A stretch of DNA of 64,000 nt, taken from the NCBI GenBank assembly GCA_030144725.1, contig JASKMD010000024.1:1642574-1706573 (forward strand), read 5' to 3'. This document shows positions 18,880-30,219 of this stretch, in pieces. The notes beneath the pieces are model-generated. The model worked only from the letters and a program-made list of their open reading frames with translations, was not told the origin of the DNA and searched no databases. Position numbers and translations under genes: made by a program. Origin of the DNA: Haematococcus lacustris (Eukaryota; Chlorophyta; Chlorophyceae; Chlamydomonadales; Haematococcaceae). The stretch's first letter is position 1; every line of letters starts with the position of its first letter.

Positions 18880-19348
18880 CAGCATGCATGACGCCCGTGT
18901 CATGGCTGAGAGTGAGTTGGCTGATGGCTTGCATGGAGAACTGGGTCAGTTGTTATGGTCTGCAAGGCAAGAGGTGAATGGCTGCGCCATGCCCATGGCC
19001 ATCTTGGCAGATTCAGCATATGCTTGTCATACCTTTGTGTTGCCAGCCTTCAAGGACACCTTTGCAGCTAGGTGCCCTCACCTCACCCGTTTTGATACTA
19101 GGCACGGCACTGCTCGTAGGAAGATAGAGTGCACATTTGGCAGGCTGAAGGCTAGGTGGCGAGTGTTGTTGCGTGAGAATGACCTCACTCTGAGCTGGGC
19201 GCCGCTGTGTGCCTTCCTGGGGGTGCCGGTGCCTGATGACAAGGTGAGCTGGCCATGGGCTGCATGGGCCCCAGGGCAGCAGCTGCAGCAGCAGCACTGC
19301 ATGGAGTGGCAAGCAGTAGGTCAAGCCAGGTGGTGTGGGGAGGGATGA
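18880..19348 (+). pseudogene. PIF/Harbinger-type transposase, C-terminal catalytic segment
   Basis: Plus-strand frame MHDARVMAESELADGLHG, then MAILADSAYACHTFVLPAF and TARRKIECTFGRLKARWRVL. The second catalytic Asp (LADSAY) and the catalytic Glu (RRKIECTFGRLKARW) are present, so with AVDG the whole DDE triad survives across the pieces. The reading after ARWRVLLRENDL departs from family pattern and stops at 19348. The gene is inactive as it stands because of at least two insertions. Confidence 0.75.
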
Positions 19349-20901
19349 CACATGCTGCCCTGCAGTCTTGTCAAGCAAAGTAGATGATGATGAGGGGTGG
19401 GATGATGATGTGAGCAAGCTATGCCATCTCTGCCCCTACTCCTAACGGGATGCCACAAGCACCTGAATACATATTCTGCCCGCCCGCCCTTCCTCCCGCC
19501 CGCCTGCACGCCCACCCTCTCTCGCGCCTACATTCCAGCACGCTGTGTTGGGCTCTGCCTTTTGACCGCGGTTGATGTTGTAAACGTAAATGACTCTGCA
19601 GAGTCCCAACAGGTGAGTCTGTCGTCCTGGCAGCCAGGCAGCATGCTGCAGCAGCCTCATCAACCGTGCCCTGCTCGCGATGTGCCCGCAAACCCAGCCC
19701 CAAGCCTGGAGCCAGCATCCATTGTTGCAGATCCTCGTGAAGATACGCCACGCATTGACATTGTTGAGCTGGGGCATCCCTGCTGCAGGCATGGCGCTGT
19801 TGGCATCCGTGGTGTATGAGCCCGCAAGCTGCGATAAGTATAGTGGGGTAGCTGTCCCACCTCCCCAGCCGGTGCCCACCCACCACCGCTCCCCCTGCAG
19901 GCAGCAACGTGCAACCCACTCACTGCGAGGGGCTGCCAGAGCAATCATGCCTGACCCCTGGCCTGCTCTTGGCCCTTGGCCCTACTAGCCTGCCCCTGTG
20001 GGGGGAGGATAAGATAATAGTGAGGATTAGGTTGAGTCATCGATTTAGGATGAGTTATAGGCTGTTTTGCGAACTCAATTATTGGACTCAGGTGTTGTGT
20101 AGTGGACTCGAGTAGTGGACTGGTGGCAAATAGCTATAGTTGTTAGAACCAATGTGACCGTGGCTGGGAGGGGAGGGGCTGGGAGGTGGTGGTAGTGGTG
20201 GCCTGTGGTGTATGTCAGGAGTGTGTGCTTGCGGAGCAGCTGCATCAAGCCAAAGCATCCAACCTGCAAATTGACAGCTGCACAAAGTATGCAGATGCAC
20301 ACTCAGATGCAGTTGCTTGACCAGCTGGCTTGCCTCAGCAACGTACCGCTCAAGTCATAGATGTCTGAATAATTGTCCCCTACCTTGTGCCACAGGCCCA
20401 AGTTCAAGTCATTGTGCGCAAACATGGATGAAAGAAAGAAAGAAAGACTACGCCCTCGCCGTCGAGCGTGCATTAAGGGGGGAGAGTAGCCTTTGGGCGT
20501 GCCCTTGCTACCCTCCCACCGGAGACAGGTGGGGGGGGTGGGGAGGGAGGGTTGCCAGGCTACCGGGCGCACCCAGGGGCCATGTCAACATCCTCCCGCA
20601 AACATGGATGGTAGTTGTCTCCAAGGCGCTCACATGGCTAGCATGACAGCAGACAGTGCATTGGTCAACAAGGGGGGGCCACTGCAGCGTGATCGCACAG
20701 CTAGCTGATGTGCTCATGCCGTTGCAGGGAGCAGCAACCCACGCTCAGCCCTGCTACTGCCATGGGCTTCACAACACGCTCGTGACAGGAGGGACCCCTC
20801 TTGCTGCTGGCCCTGAGTCAAGTGTTGAAGACGTTGCTAGCCTCTTGGCCAGTACTGTCGGACATGCACGGCCAATACATGCAAGGTCAGTACAAGCTCA
20901 A
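19349..20901. other. No recognisable gene
   Basis: About 1.55 kb of GC-rich sequence after the Harbinger remnant. No reading frame shows a family motif. A minus-strand fragment near 20420-20310 reads MFAHNDLNLGLWHKVGDN and may be a transposon-derived exon. A GAAA tract occurs at about 20429-20447. Confidence 0.5.
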
Positions 20902-21055
20902 CACTCATGATAAATAAGGACCGGTCGCGATGGGATCAACCATAGCTCATTGGATAGCTTGCATTTAGTCCGTTCGAACGGTACAAATCTTACGTTGTAA
21001 CTCGCTACCATCGCGACGAAAAAGGCCCGACAAAAAGTGTCCTGAAAAGTGCATC

Positions 21056-21440
21056 GCTTGCTGCGCAGCAACGGTACATCCGTCGCTGCGCAGCAACGCG
21101 ACACCTCTTGCTGCGCAGCAACGTTGCACTTTATACCCTTGCTGCGCAGCAACGTTACATCCCTTGCTGCGCAGCAACGTTACATCCCTTGCTGCGCAGC
21201 GACGTTACATATCTTGCTGCGCAGCGACGTTACATATCTTGCTGCGCAGCGACGTTACATATCTTGCTGCGCAGCAACGTTACATATCTTGCTGCGCAGC
21301 GACGTTACATATCTTGCTGCGCAGCGACGTTACATATCTTGCTGCGCAGCGACGTTACATCTCTTGCTGCGCAACAACGTTACATCTCTTGCTGCACAGC
21401 AACGTCTACACCTCTTGCTGCGCAGCAACGTTTACATGCT
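21056..21440. repeat. Palindrome array 1 (TTGCTGCGCAGCAA, 25-bp units)
   Basis: Fifteen units, most 25 bp: CTTGCTGCGCAGC(A/G)ACGTTACAT plus two bases. The core is a perfect 14-bp palindrome in many units. A G variant that breaks the palindrome dominates the middle units. Confidence 0.95.
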
Positions 21441-22715
21441 GCGCACCTCAACACCTCAAACACCTCGCACACCTTGCTCAAACACCTCGCACAGGTTCTG
21501 CGAGTCGTTACGCCCATACACCTTGCAACACCCCGCAACACCACTGCAACATGTATGCATCGTCGCCCGAACACCTCGCAGCACCACTACACAACGTATA
21601 TACAACGACGCCCTAACACCTCGCAACACCGCTACGAGCGACATGTATTGCTGATGCACATGCATTGATGCTGATGCACTGATGCTGATGCACTGATGCA
21701 CTGATGCACATGTATTGCTGGTGCACATGCATTGATGCAAGGTGACAACACCACACAACAATACAACATCACAACAACAACAACACAGCGACTCACGCCT
21801 TACACACCACTTATGCTATGTGCACAACTACAAGGACTGGCTGCACCTCCTTGCTATGGGCTAACACCTCATCATGGGACTGCTAAGCACTTTGCCTTGC
21901 TGCCTATGCCCCATGGGACCATATCAGGTTGGGCTAGGCTAGGCTAGGCTGGGCTGGGCTGCGTTGGGGTGGGGTGGGCTCGGCTAGACTAAGGACTAGA
22001 CTAAGGACTCGGCTAGACTAAGGACTAGACTAAGGACTAGACTAGACTAAGGACTAGACTAAGGACTCGGCTAGACTAAGGACTAGACTAAGGACTCGGC
22101 TAGACTAAGGACTAGACTAAGGACTAGACGAAGGACTAGAATAAGGCTAGACTAAGCTGCGTTGGGGTGGGGTGGGCTCCAGGCTGCCCGCTCCAGGCTG
22201 CTCGCTCTAAACTGCTGGCCAAGGGCTGCATCCCGCCAAGGGGGGAGGGGGGGGTAGATGGGTGGCAGACTTGGAAGTGGTGGTGGTGAGACGAGGGAGT
22301 GGTGGTGGTGAGACGAGGGAGGGAAGGGGCAAGGGTGCAAGGGGAAGGAGACTGACCATCAGACCTGCAGCCAACAAGAGGCATCCTTGCGGTTAGGCTG
22401 GGCATTAGGGGCCACTCATGTGCTGGGGCTGGCCACTCACACATTTGATCCATGTTATGCCTTGTTGACTCCTTGGTGGCTCCTTGTTGGTTGTGACTCT
22501 ACGCCGCTACCACCTTGCTTGCAATCACCAAGCAATGCTACACGTGTAATGCTCCAGTTGTTGACCACTGCAAGCAAACATCAGCCAGCAAGCAGATGAA
22601 CAAGGACAGGCATGACCACAACTGGGCAGGCTAGGCTGACACTACCAGAGCATGTGCACTCACCGGAAGTCCGCTGGGCTGGGCTTCCTTCGCAATACCT
22701 CATCGAATCCTTTGG
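21441..22715. repeat. Mixed minisatellites, no gene
   Basis: Successive low-complexity blocks: ACACCTCGCA-type repeats (21445-21630), TGATGCACTGATGC repeats (about 21660-21735), GGCTA/GGGCT runs (21930-21965), and a CTAGACTAAGGACT(CGG) minisatellite (about 21985-22160). A gene-free stretch follows to 22715. Confidence 0.7.
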
Positions 22716-22923
22716 GGGAGGGGAGGGGAGGGAAGGGGAGGGGAGGGGAGGGGAGGGGAGGGGAGGGGAGGGGAGGGGAGGGGAGGGGAGGGGAGGGGAG
22801 GGGAGGGGAGGGGAGGGGAGGGGAGGGGAGGGGAGGGGAGGGGAGGGGAGGGGAGGGGAGGGGAGGGGAGGGGAGGGGAGGGGAGGGGAGGGGAGGGGAG
22901 GGGAGGGGAGGGGAGGGGAGGGG
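22716..22923 (+). repeat. GGGGA pentanucleotide tract
   Basis: About 208 bp of GGGGA repeats, nearly perfect, switching abruptly to GGGCT at 22924. Confidence 0.97.
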
Positions 22924-23539
22924 CTGGGCTGGGCTGGGCTGGGCTGGGCTGGGCTGGGCTGGGCTGGGCTGGGCTGGGCTGGGCTGGGCTGGGCTGGGCT
23001 GGGCTGGGCTGGGCTGGGCTGGGCTGGGCTGGGCTGGGCTGGGCTGGGCTGGGCTGGGCTGGGCTGGGCTGGGCTGGGCTGGGCTGGGCTGGGCTGGGCT
23101 GGGCTGGGCTGGGCTGGGCTGGGCTGGGCTGGGCTGGGCTGGGCTGGGCTGGGCTGGGCTGGGCTGGGCTGGGCTGGGCTGGGCTGGGCTGGGCTGGGCT
23201 GGGCTGGGCTGGGCTGGGCTGGGCTGGGCTGGGCTGGGCTGGGCTGGGCTGGGCTGGGCTGGGCTGGGCTGGGCTGGGCTGGGCTGGGCTGGGCTGGGCT
23301 GGGCTGGGCTGGGCTGGGCTGGGCTGGGCTGGGCTGGGCTGGGCTGGGCTGGGCTGGGCTGGGCTGGGCTGGGCTGGGCTGGGCTGGGCTGGGCTGGGCT
23401 GGGCTGGGCTGGGCTGGGCTGGGCTGGGCTGGGCTGGGCTGGGCTGGGCTGGGCTGGGCTGGGCTGGGCTGGGCTGGGCTGGGCTGGGCTGGGCTGGGCT
23501 GGGCTGGGCTGGGCTGGGCTGGGCTGGGCTGGGCTGGGC
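22924..23539 (+). repeat. GGGCT pentanucleotide tract
   Basis: About 616 bp, roughly 123 perfect copies of GGGCT. All frames are open (Gly-Leu-Gly-Trp-Ala or Pro-Ala-Gln-Pro-Ser periodicity), so the long frames across it are not evidence of a gene. Confidence 0.98.
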
Positions 23540-24638
23540 AAGGCGGGGCGGGGGACAGGGTGGGGACGTTTTGGCGGCTGCTCATGGCTGCTCATGGCTC
23601 CGCTGCCGCCTTGCCTGCAACCACCATGCATGCTACACGTGCTCATGCATAAGGCTGTTGCCACACTGCTGGCAAGCATGGAGGCATGGCTGCAGCAGCC
23701 TATGCTAGCGCCACACACATGTTGCCTTGCCGCTCTTGACTGCCGCTCTTGGCTGCTGCTCCTGGCTGCCACTCCATGCTGCCGCTCCTAGCTGCTGCTC
23801 CTGGCTGCCGCTCCTGGCTGCCACTCCAGGCTGCCGCTCCTAGCTGCCGCTCCTGGCTACGCCACCAGGCTGCCGCTCTTGGCTGCTGCTGTGGAGTCTC
23901 CATCCGTCCGTCACTTTCAGGGAGGGAAGGAGAGCGAGGCGAGTGGGATGATGCGTATTGCCTTGATACTGCAGCAAACACATGGCATGCAAGCGATTAG
24001 GCTCGGCACCTTGAGCTACATAACTACAAGACTAGCCACTCACCATTTCCCGAGGTGAGGTGTGTGTGGGGAGGGTGGGGGGGATTGGGAATGGCGTAGA
24101 GGGGAGGGTGAAGAGTGGTGGGGAGGGGAAGGTGTTGCTCAAGGCTGCAGGACGTCGCTCCCGCTTCTGAATGCTCATGGTTGTTACCACCATGGGTACC
24201 TATCCTGGCCGCTCCCGCTTCTCCTAGCTGCTGAAGGACTCCTAACTGGAGGCTTCTGCACATGGCTCGCTCTCCTTCATGGCTCCCAACTGCCTTACGG
24301 GGCTTCTCCACTCCTCCGCTCTATCGCTACCGGCTCCGCACCATGTTGTGTCGCTGCATTGCTGCACCTGCTGCCAATTTCTGTCGCTGACTCCAGATCC
24401 TGCGGCTGGTCGCCAATGCTATGAGGCTGCAGGCTAGCGACGGCTGGCTGGCTCGTAGCTACCCTTTTGGCGACGATTGGCTGCTCCTGGCTGCTCCTGG
24501 CTGCTATATGCAGCATGCCATTTTGGCGGGGCAGTCTGCTTTCCTTCGCGATCCTTTCCTTACTTCGCGGTACCTCAGCGAAACCTACATGCAAGTCTGC
24601 ATGCAACCTGAAAGTTTTGTAACCTGAATCAGGCCCAG
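23540..24638. other. Interior of element G, no gene seen
   Basis: Low-complexity CTGCCGCTCCTGGCTG-type repeats at about 23735-23895, then unique-looking GC-rich sequence without a supported coding frame. Confidence 0.5.
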
Positions 24639-25627
24639 TTGCTGCGCAGCAAAGGTCTTAGTTGCTGCGCAGCAAGGGCCTGATGTTGCTGCGCAGCAAG
24701 GGTTAGCTTAGTTGCTGCGCAGCAAGGGCCTGATGTTGCTGCGCAGCAAGGGTTAGCTCTGTTGTTGCGCAGCAAGGGCCTTATGTTGTTGCGCAGCAAG
24801 GGCCTGATGTTGCTGCGCAGCAAGGGTTAGCTCTGTTGTTGCGCAGCAAGGGCCTTATGTTGTTGCGCAGCAAGGGCCTTATGTTGTTGCGCAGCAAGGG
24901 CCTCATGTTGTTGCGCAGCAAGGGTTAGCTTAGTTGTTGCGCAGCAAGGGCCTTAGGTTGTTGCGCAGCAAGGGTGAGCTCTGTTGTTGCGCAGCAAGGG
25001 CCTTATGTTGTTGCGCAGCAAGGGTGAGCTTTGTTGTTGCGCAGCAAGGGCCTTATGTTGTTGCGCAGCAAGGGCCTCATGTTGTTGCGCAGCAAGGGTG
25101 AGCTGTGTTGTTGCGCAGCAAGGGCCTTATGTTGTTGCGCAGCAAGGGCCTCATGTTGTTGCGCAGCAAGGGTTAGCTTAGTTGTTGCGCAGCAAGGGCC
25201 TTAGGTTGTTGCGCAGCAAGGGTGAGCTCTGTTGTTGCGCAGCAAGGGCCTCATGTTGTTGCGCAGCAAGGGCCTTATGTTGTTGCGCAGCAAGGGTTAG
25301 CTTAGTTGTTGCGCAGCAAGGGCCTTATGTTGTTGCGCAGCAAGGGTGAGCTGTGTTGTTGCGCAGCAAGGGCCTTATGTTGTTGCGCAGCAAGGGTGAG
25401 CTTTGTTGTTGCGCAGCAAGGGCCTTATGTTGTTGCGCAGCAAGGGCCTCATGTTGTTGCGCAGCAAGGGTGAGCTTAGTTGTTGCGCAGCAAGGGCCTT
25501 ATGTTGTTGCGCAGCAAGGGTGAGCTTTGTTGTTGCGCAGCAAGGGCCTGGTTTTGCTGCGCAGCAGCGAGGCACTTGTACCGTTGCTGCGCAGCAACGT
25601 TGCACTTTATACCCTTGCTGCGCAGCC
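24639..25627. repeat. Palindrome array 2 (about 40 units, 24 bp)
   Basis: Units of GTTG(T/C)TGCGCAGCAAGGG followed by CCT(T/C)AT or TGAGCT(T/C/G)T/TTAGCT. Spacer types alternate, which suggests higher-order units. The last units revert to the array 1 type (CAACGTTGCACTTTATACCC). Confidence 0.95.
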
Positions 25628-25805
25628 GCACATGGAGGGGGGGGGTACCTCTCGCGCGGACCGTTATATCTCCGCAACCGCTGTGAGTTAGGACTTCGTT
25701 CCAGAGCGAGGTCCCTCTTAAACTCACTGTTCTATCGTTCTATCGGAGCGGAATGTCCATCCGATGAAAAAAAGACTGACGCGTCGGCCTTATTTATCCT
25801 GAGTG

Positions 25806-27799
25806 GCAGCAGCAGGAGCAGCAACACGAGCAGCAGCAGCAGCTGCTCATGTACCTGCATGTGCACTGTCGGGCCATGTCAAACTACTATAGCGAGCACG
25901 ATTAGCATGCACAGCTGGAGGGTTGCAACAACAGCGGGCGGGCCAGCACTTGGAGGGCCAAGAAACAACAGTGAACGAGGCGGCGGTTGCCAATGTGTGA
26001 ACTCATTGTGTGAGACACGCATGGCACATGCAAACAGCAACAGAAGACAGATGGGGCAGGTGATGGTGAGTATGGGGGGCCATGAGGAGCAGAAGATGCT
26101 GGCAGCAGCATACACTCTTACCTATATTTTCACCCACTTTCTCCAGCAGGAGGTCTTGAAGGGTTGGTTACAGCCCAAGCTGAAGAGCATGGCTCATATT
26201 TGTAACACACCAGCCGCCCTGCATGGGGATGGGCACGATGAAGGTGCAGGTGTTGGTGTGCCGCCCCCACAGCAGCTGGCAGCTAGTGCTGGTGACGCCC
26301 CTGGGCTGCTCAACCCCCCGGGTGCTGCTACAGGGGAGCTTCTGGGGTGCAGCAGGGGGAAGCATCAGCCGTGTCAGAAATGATTACGAGCTTGCCTCAC
26401 AAGCGCTGATGGGGCATGAGGGGCACAACTTGGGGGTTGTGACTCCTGATGGGGCAGAGAGGCAGAGTGGCCAGGTCAGCAGTAATGAGTCGTTGAAGGT
26501 TAGTCACCACGGGGATCAAGCATCGCCTGCCAGCTCCAGCTCCTGTGTGTTGTGGAGGGGTGGCGGTCACGATGGTTTGGTGGCCATGGGAGCCAATCAT
26601 GCCGTCAAGTTTGAAGTGCCAGGTGGAAGGAAGAGGCAGCATGATGAGGTGTGCTTTGGCAAACTGACCAACAAACACTGTGAACGATATCGCATGCACA
26701 AGGGGGTGGAAGAGGGAAGATGGACGTAGGGAATTGCGTCGTTGGGTGCGCAGAGAGCTACAAAGTGAGCAGCTGGAGGCTGAATATGAGGCGGACAATG
26801 GATATGGCTGGGTGTAAGATGCACGGGGGTCTACTTTGGAGCATCACCAGCGGCCCGTACAGGAAGACAACGTCTTTCTGTTCTAATAACACGTTACGAG
26901 CCCACACAAGGAGTTGCACAAAACTGGCCATTCATCATTCGACATCCTGGTTGCACAGATATTCGGCCTAGAATAGTGCCCATTTCGAAGAAATTTGACA
27001 TGGGGTGACGTGACACAATATGCACGCTGTTCGGGTGCAGAGACAGGCCACAAGCCGTACCATCACTGCTTTACATCTCATCAGCACTAGCACTAGCACT
27101 AGAACACATGTCAGGGGGGGTCCAGCGCCCGTCAAAAATTCAAAAAATACATCCCTGTCCATGTCGCTGGGCCACTGAGCGCGATAGCTGTTCTCTGATC
27201 ACAGCCCCACTAAGCAGGCCAATCCCGGCACAACGCGACCAATATTCTCAACACCCCCGCCCGCCCCGGCACAGGTGCACATCAGCCCGAGCAGCCGCTA
27301 GCTTCGCTTTGATGAGCTGCACCGCCCTGCGCAATAATCGCTGTAAAACTCTTAAAGATCAGTCGGATAGTTATCAGGGGTGCAGCTAATGGCGGGGGTG
27401 ACCAGGGGCGGATCGCCGTTGGTCGTGTGGTCGCGCAGTCCAAGAAACCAGAGTCAGGTTTGGTCTGTGGCGCAGAGCTACGGGACAAAGCCGCGTTCTA
27501 CTGGCAGTGCTGCCGCCGCGGTGGTGTATTGGTGGCGCAGCTGCTGCTCCCGGGGGTGCGGGCACAAAGCGCACAGCACACCTTGGGGGAAACGGCGACG
27601 GCACCTTTGATGCACTCAAGTTTGGTTACGGCGGGCTGCAGGTGCGAGGCGAGGCTTGCGCCTCAACAGCAACGTCGTAGACCGCGTTCACGTTGGTGGG
27701 CGCTCCTGTGACTAAGGTGAACGACCCCAACCTGGTGACACGCGCTGGCGTCCATGCGCTTGTCGGCCCAGAGGCAGACTTGCCCACCGCCCTGCTCAC
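25806..27799. other. Unassigned region with weak coding signal
   Basis: About 2 kb with no recognised gene. The only coding-like part is 26223-26817, listed separately. A CTAGCA run occurs at about 27083-27100. Confidence 0.45.
26223..26817 (+). CDS. Possible coding fragment, unrecognised
   Basis: A plus-strand frame ends FGKLTNKHCERYRMHKGVEEG at about 26715. The next phase continues with a charged helix-like stretch RELRRWVRRELQSEQLEAEY to a stop at 26815-26817. The switch falls in a purine-rich AGGGGGTGGAAGAGGGAAGATGG stretch, so one base may be lost or gained. No family is recognised and no start is certain; a transposon-derived exon is possible. Confidence 0.25.
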
Positions 27800-28473
27800 A
27801 TTCGTCCACCGCGTTCGCCTAACCAGCCCTTCAGTTTTCGCGTCGCCACACAGAACGTCACTCATCAGCACCTGCGCCGCGACAACAGACAACTAGGACC
27901 TGCTGGCTATCGATGAATCACTTCTTTACGTGTTGTAGCTGTGCCTCATCAGCCCGAAGTCGGAACCTTCGCGTCACCAACCAGGCGCATCGTGAGTCGC
28001 GGTGTCCGACCAATGGTTGCGCACCAGGCTGCTACTGTTCACGCAGCGTTTGCCTCCTGGCCGTCAAATCACGCCACGATCCATAACCTGCTCTCTTTGC
28101 TGCGTGATGCGCCCCTGCTGCCCCTCCCTTCCTCGCAGAAACTGAAATAAGCTGACCTCCTGCAGCACACAGTGCGGACGAGGAACAGCCAGGTGAGCAT
28201 GACAGGCACAAACCCATCTTCACCATTCACACTCGTAGCCATGCTGACTGCTGCTGCCATCTGCCGTGAGCCGGAAGCAGCGACGTGTGTAGAGAATGGA
28301 TGCACCGCAATAAGCAACACGGGCTGCAGCTCATGAGGACTGTGCAGGGCAGGGCTTGATGCCACCACGGTGCTTGGCACCATCACCTCTCCATCGCCTG
28401 CTTGGCTGTTGTGTTGCCCACACTCTGCAGGCTGCACCACCCGTGTGCCCCTGCAGCCCTGCAGCAGCCAAAC
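27800..28473 (+). repeat. Conserved upstream block of F-box/LRR-like gene, copy 1
   Basis: Similar sequence lies upstream of all three gene copies (here, 42120-42785, 46010-46652). Shared parts include an exon-like 54-nt segment KLKEADLLQHTVRTRNSQ between a CAG acceptor and a GTG(A/C)G donor (degenerate here, with TAA). They also share the stretch AGGCTGCACCACCCGTGTGCCCCTGCAG right before the ATG. It may hold 5' exons or the promoter. Confidence 0.55.
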
Positions 28474-30219
28474 ATGGATGAGAGGTGCAGGCGCAGCCAG
28501 GGGCCTGAAGCAGGCAGTGCAACGGACACACCCTCAGCAGCAGATGTCCCTGCTCCAGCCCCCTCTCTACTGGACCTACCTGTGTTAGTCCTAAATGACA
28601 TCGCCAGGCGGTCTGTTCAGCTTGGGGCTGGAGGTCATCTATCCGTCACCTGCCGTGCCTTCTCCTTGGCTAACCTGCTGCATGCCCCTGGCGTTCACAT
28701 TCAGCAGTGTGATCAGCACCTCACACCCCGTGTGATCGCAGCGCTGCGCGGCAGGACAAGCAAGCTGGCCTTGACCTTGCATGATGAGGTGCATGACCAT
28801 GTCATGGCAGCGCTGGGCAGCTGTACCGCAGTGGAGGCTTGTGGCTTCAGCAGGAGTCTCAATGGCAGCGACAGCGAAAGGGACAGCAACCCACAGCCCC
28901 TGGACTGCACACCTGGCCTTGCCCAGGGCCTGCTAAACAGCTTCCCTGGCCTGACTGCCTTGTCCCTTCACGGCTACTCCGTCACCTGCAGCGGTTTGGC
29001 CGGCCTGCTCTCCCACCCACAGCTGGCCTTGCAGCTGCAGCAGCTGGACTTCCTTGACACCTGTATCCTGCAGCCAGAGCAGCCTGGCCCTGGGGCAGTG
29101 GTCCCAGCTCATCTGTTTCATGGTCTTAAGCTCAAACGGCTGAGCTTGCCTATCATTGGCAGCGAGCTGGTACTGCCCGATATGCAGCCTTTGGCACAGC
29201 ACCTGACTCAGCTGACTGTTGAAGGCCAGTTGTGGGATGAGTATCACTCAGCCGGCTTGGCAGCTCAACTGCAACCATTGGCTCAGCTGCGGGTGCTGAG
29301 AGCAGCGATGCACTTCGTGAAGGGAAGCTTGTTTGATTTGCCTGCTGCACTGCCCCAGCTGCACACCCTACAGCTTCCATGGCTGTGTGTCAAGGAGGGG
29401 CGCATTGATGAGCTGCTGGCAGCCACTCAGCTCACCAGCGTCCAGTTCTTCTCCATTGAAGGATTACACAGCTCACGCGCCGACGTGCCCTGCAGCTGGC
29501 AGCGACTTGAACTCAGACACTTGAGCTACGCCACTGCCGCCTGGCTGCCACTGTACTCCCTGACCCAGCCCCTGGTGCTGGACCAGCTGGACATCAAGGT
29601 CAACGCAGCGTCCAGCCCGGAGGTGGCAGCTGAAACCTACAGCCTGGCACACGTCTGCAAGGTGCCTGTTGTGCTCAAGACCTTGAGGTTGCTTGGGGAG
29701 CACAAAGGCAGATCAGCGCTAGGAGAGGCGATGGCAGCACAGCAAAGAGGGCACTTGGAGCGAGTGGTAGCAATGCTGCAAGCACTGCAGTGCTCTGCAA
29801 CAGCCGAGGTAGAGCTTTTTCACATTCGAGATGTTTGTTCCAGTCATGTCACTATGCTTGCTCCAGTGTGCCAGTTTTGCACCCGCCTCCGGTTTGTTCT
29901 TGGCAGCATGACCCCTTCCCTGCATTTCTGGCGGCAGCTGGTGCAGCTCATGCCCACAGTGCAGCAGGTCAGCTTCAAATGCACCGAGGGTTCTGAAAGC
30001 GAGGCCATGTGTGAGTCCCTGCAGCGCATGGCTGAGCAGCCCTGGGCCCGCTGGTTGAACATCACTATTGTCACACCAGAGCAGTCACATGACCTGACAT
30101 CAGAGTTCGAGCTGCCTGCATGCTGGCAGACTGGTTGCTGGTTCAAGGCTGGGCACAACAGCTGGTCCATGACCGGCAAGTTTCAAGTGACGATCAGCGG
30201 ACATGTGTATGGTCTGTAG
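28474..30219 (+). CDS. F-box/LRR-like protein, copy 1
   Basis: 581 codons from ATG at 28474 in one exon; the same ATG context (AAACATGGATGAGAGG) is used in all three copies. The N-terminus is a Pro/Ala/Ser-rich leader, then LLDLPVLVLNDIARR and VTCRAFSLANLL, which resembles an F-box. The rest is irregular leucine-rich repeats (FPGLTALSLHGYSVTCSGL, LQQLDFLDTCILQP, HLTQLTVEG, LPQLHTLQLPWL, FCTRLRFVLG), as in RNI-type LRR proteins. A role as an SCF ubiquitin-ligase substrate adaptor would follow from an F-box, but the match is weak. Paralogs lie at 42786-44507 and 46653-48003. The family looks locally expanded, with transposons between copies. Confidence 0.7.
   Translation: MDERCRRSQGPEAGSATDTPSAADVPAPAPSLLDLPVLVLNDIARRSVQLGAGGHLSVTCRAFSLANLLHAPGVHIQQCDQHLTPRVIAALRGRTSKLALTLHDEVHDHVMAALGSCTAVEACGFSRSLNGSDSERDSNPQPLDCTPGLAQGLLNSFPGLTALSLHGYSVTCSGLAGLLSHPQLALQLQQLDFLDTCILQPEQPGPGAVVPAHLFHGLKLKRLSLPIIGSELVLPDMQPLAQHLTQLTVEGQLWDEYHSAGLAAQLQPLAQLRVLRAAMHFVKGSLFDLPAALPQLHTLQLPWLCVKEGRIDELLAATQLTSVQFFSIEGLHSSRADVPCSWQRLELRHLSYATAAWLPLYSLTQPLVLDQLDIKVNAASSPEVAAETYSLAHVCKVPVVLKTLRLLGEHKGRSALGEAMAAQQRGHLERVVAMLQALQCSATAEVELFHIRDVCSSHVTMLAPVCQFCTRLRFVLGSMTPSLHFWRQLVQLMPTVQQVSFKCTEGSESEAMCESLQRMAEQPWARWLNITIVTPEQSHDLTSEFELPACWQTGCWFKAGHNSWSMTGKFQVTISGHVYGL

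Larger units (their letters stand above)
20902..25805. mobile_element. Element G: putative non-autonomous CACTA-like element with subterminal palindrome arrays
   Basis: The left end reads CACTCATGATAAATAAGG and continues with CCG and CGCG. The reverse complement of the right end (25805 leftwards) reads CACTCAGGATAAATAAGG and continues likewise. Just inside each end lies an array built on the palindrome TTGCTGCGCAGCAA: 15 units on the left (21056-21440) and about 40 on the right (24639-25627). The arrays share a 43-bp stretch (about 21109-21151 and 25582-25624). CACT-type ends with dense subterminal repeats are characteristic of CACTA/EnSpm elements. No transposase and no matching 3-bp target duplication were found, so this is a hypothesis from architecture. 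Confidence 0.5.

Noticed and set aside
22581..23791. Very long open frames on both strands (Pro-Ala-Gln-Pro-Ser or Gly-Leu-Gly-Trp-Ala repeats)
   Set aside because: They are forced by pentanucleotide repeats that have no stop in any frame. No non-repetitive coding sequence is attached.
24639..25627. CRISPR-like array
   Set aside because: Repeats are regular, but the spacers are near-copies of each other, the repeat is palindromic and only 14 bp, and the context is a eukaryotic genome without cas genes.
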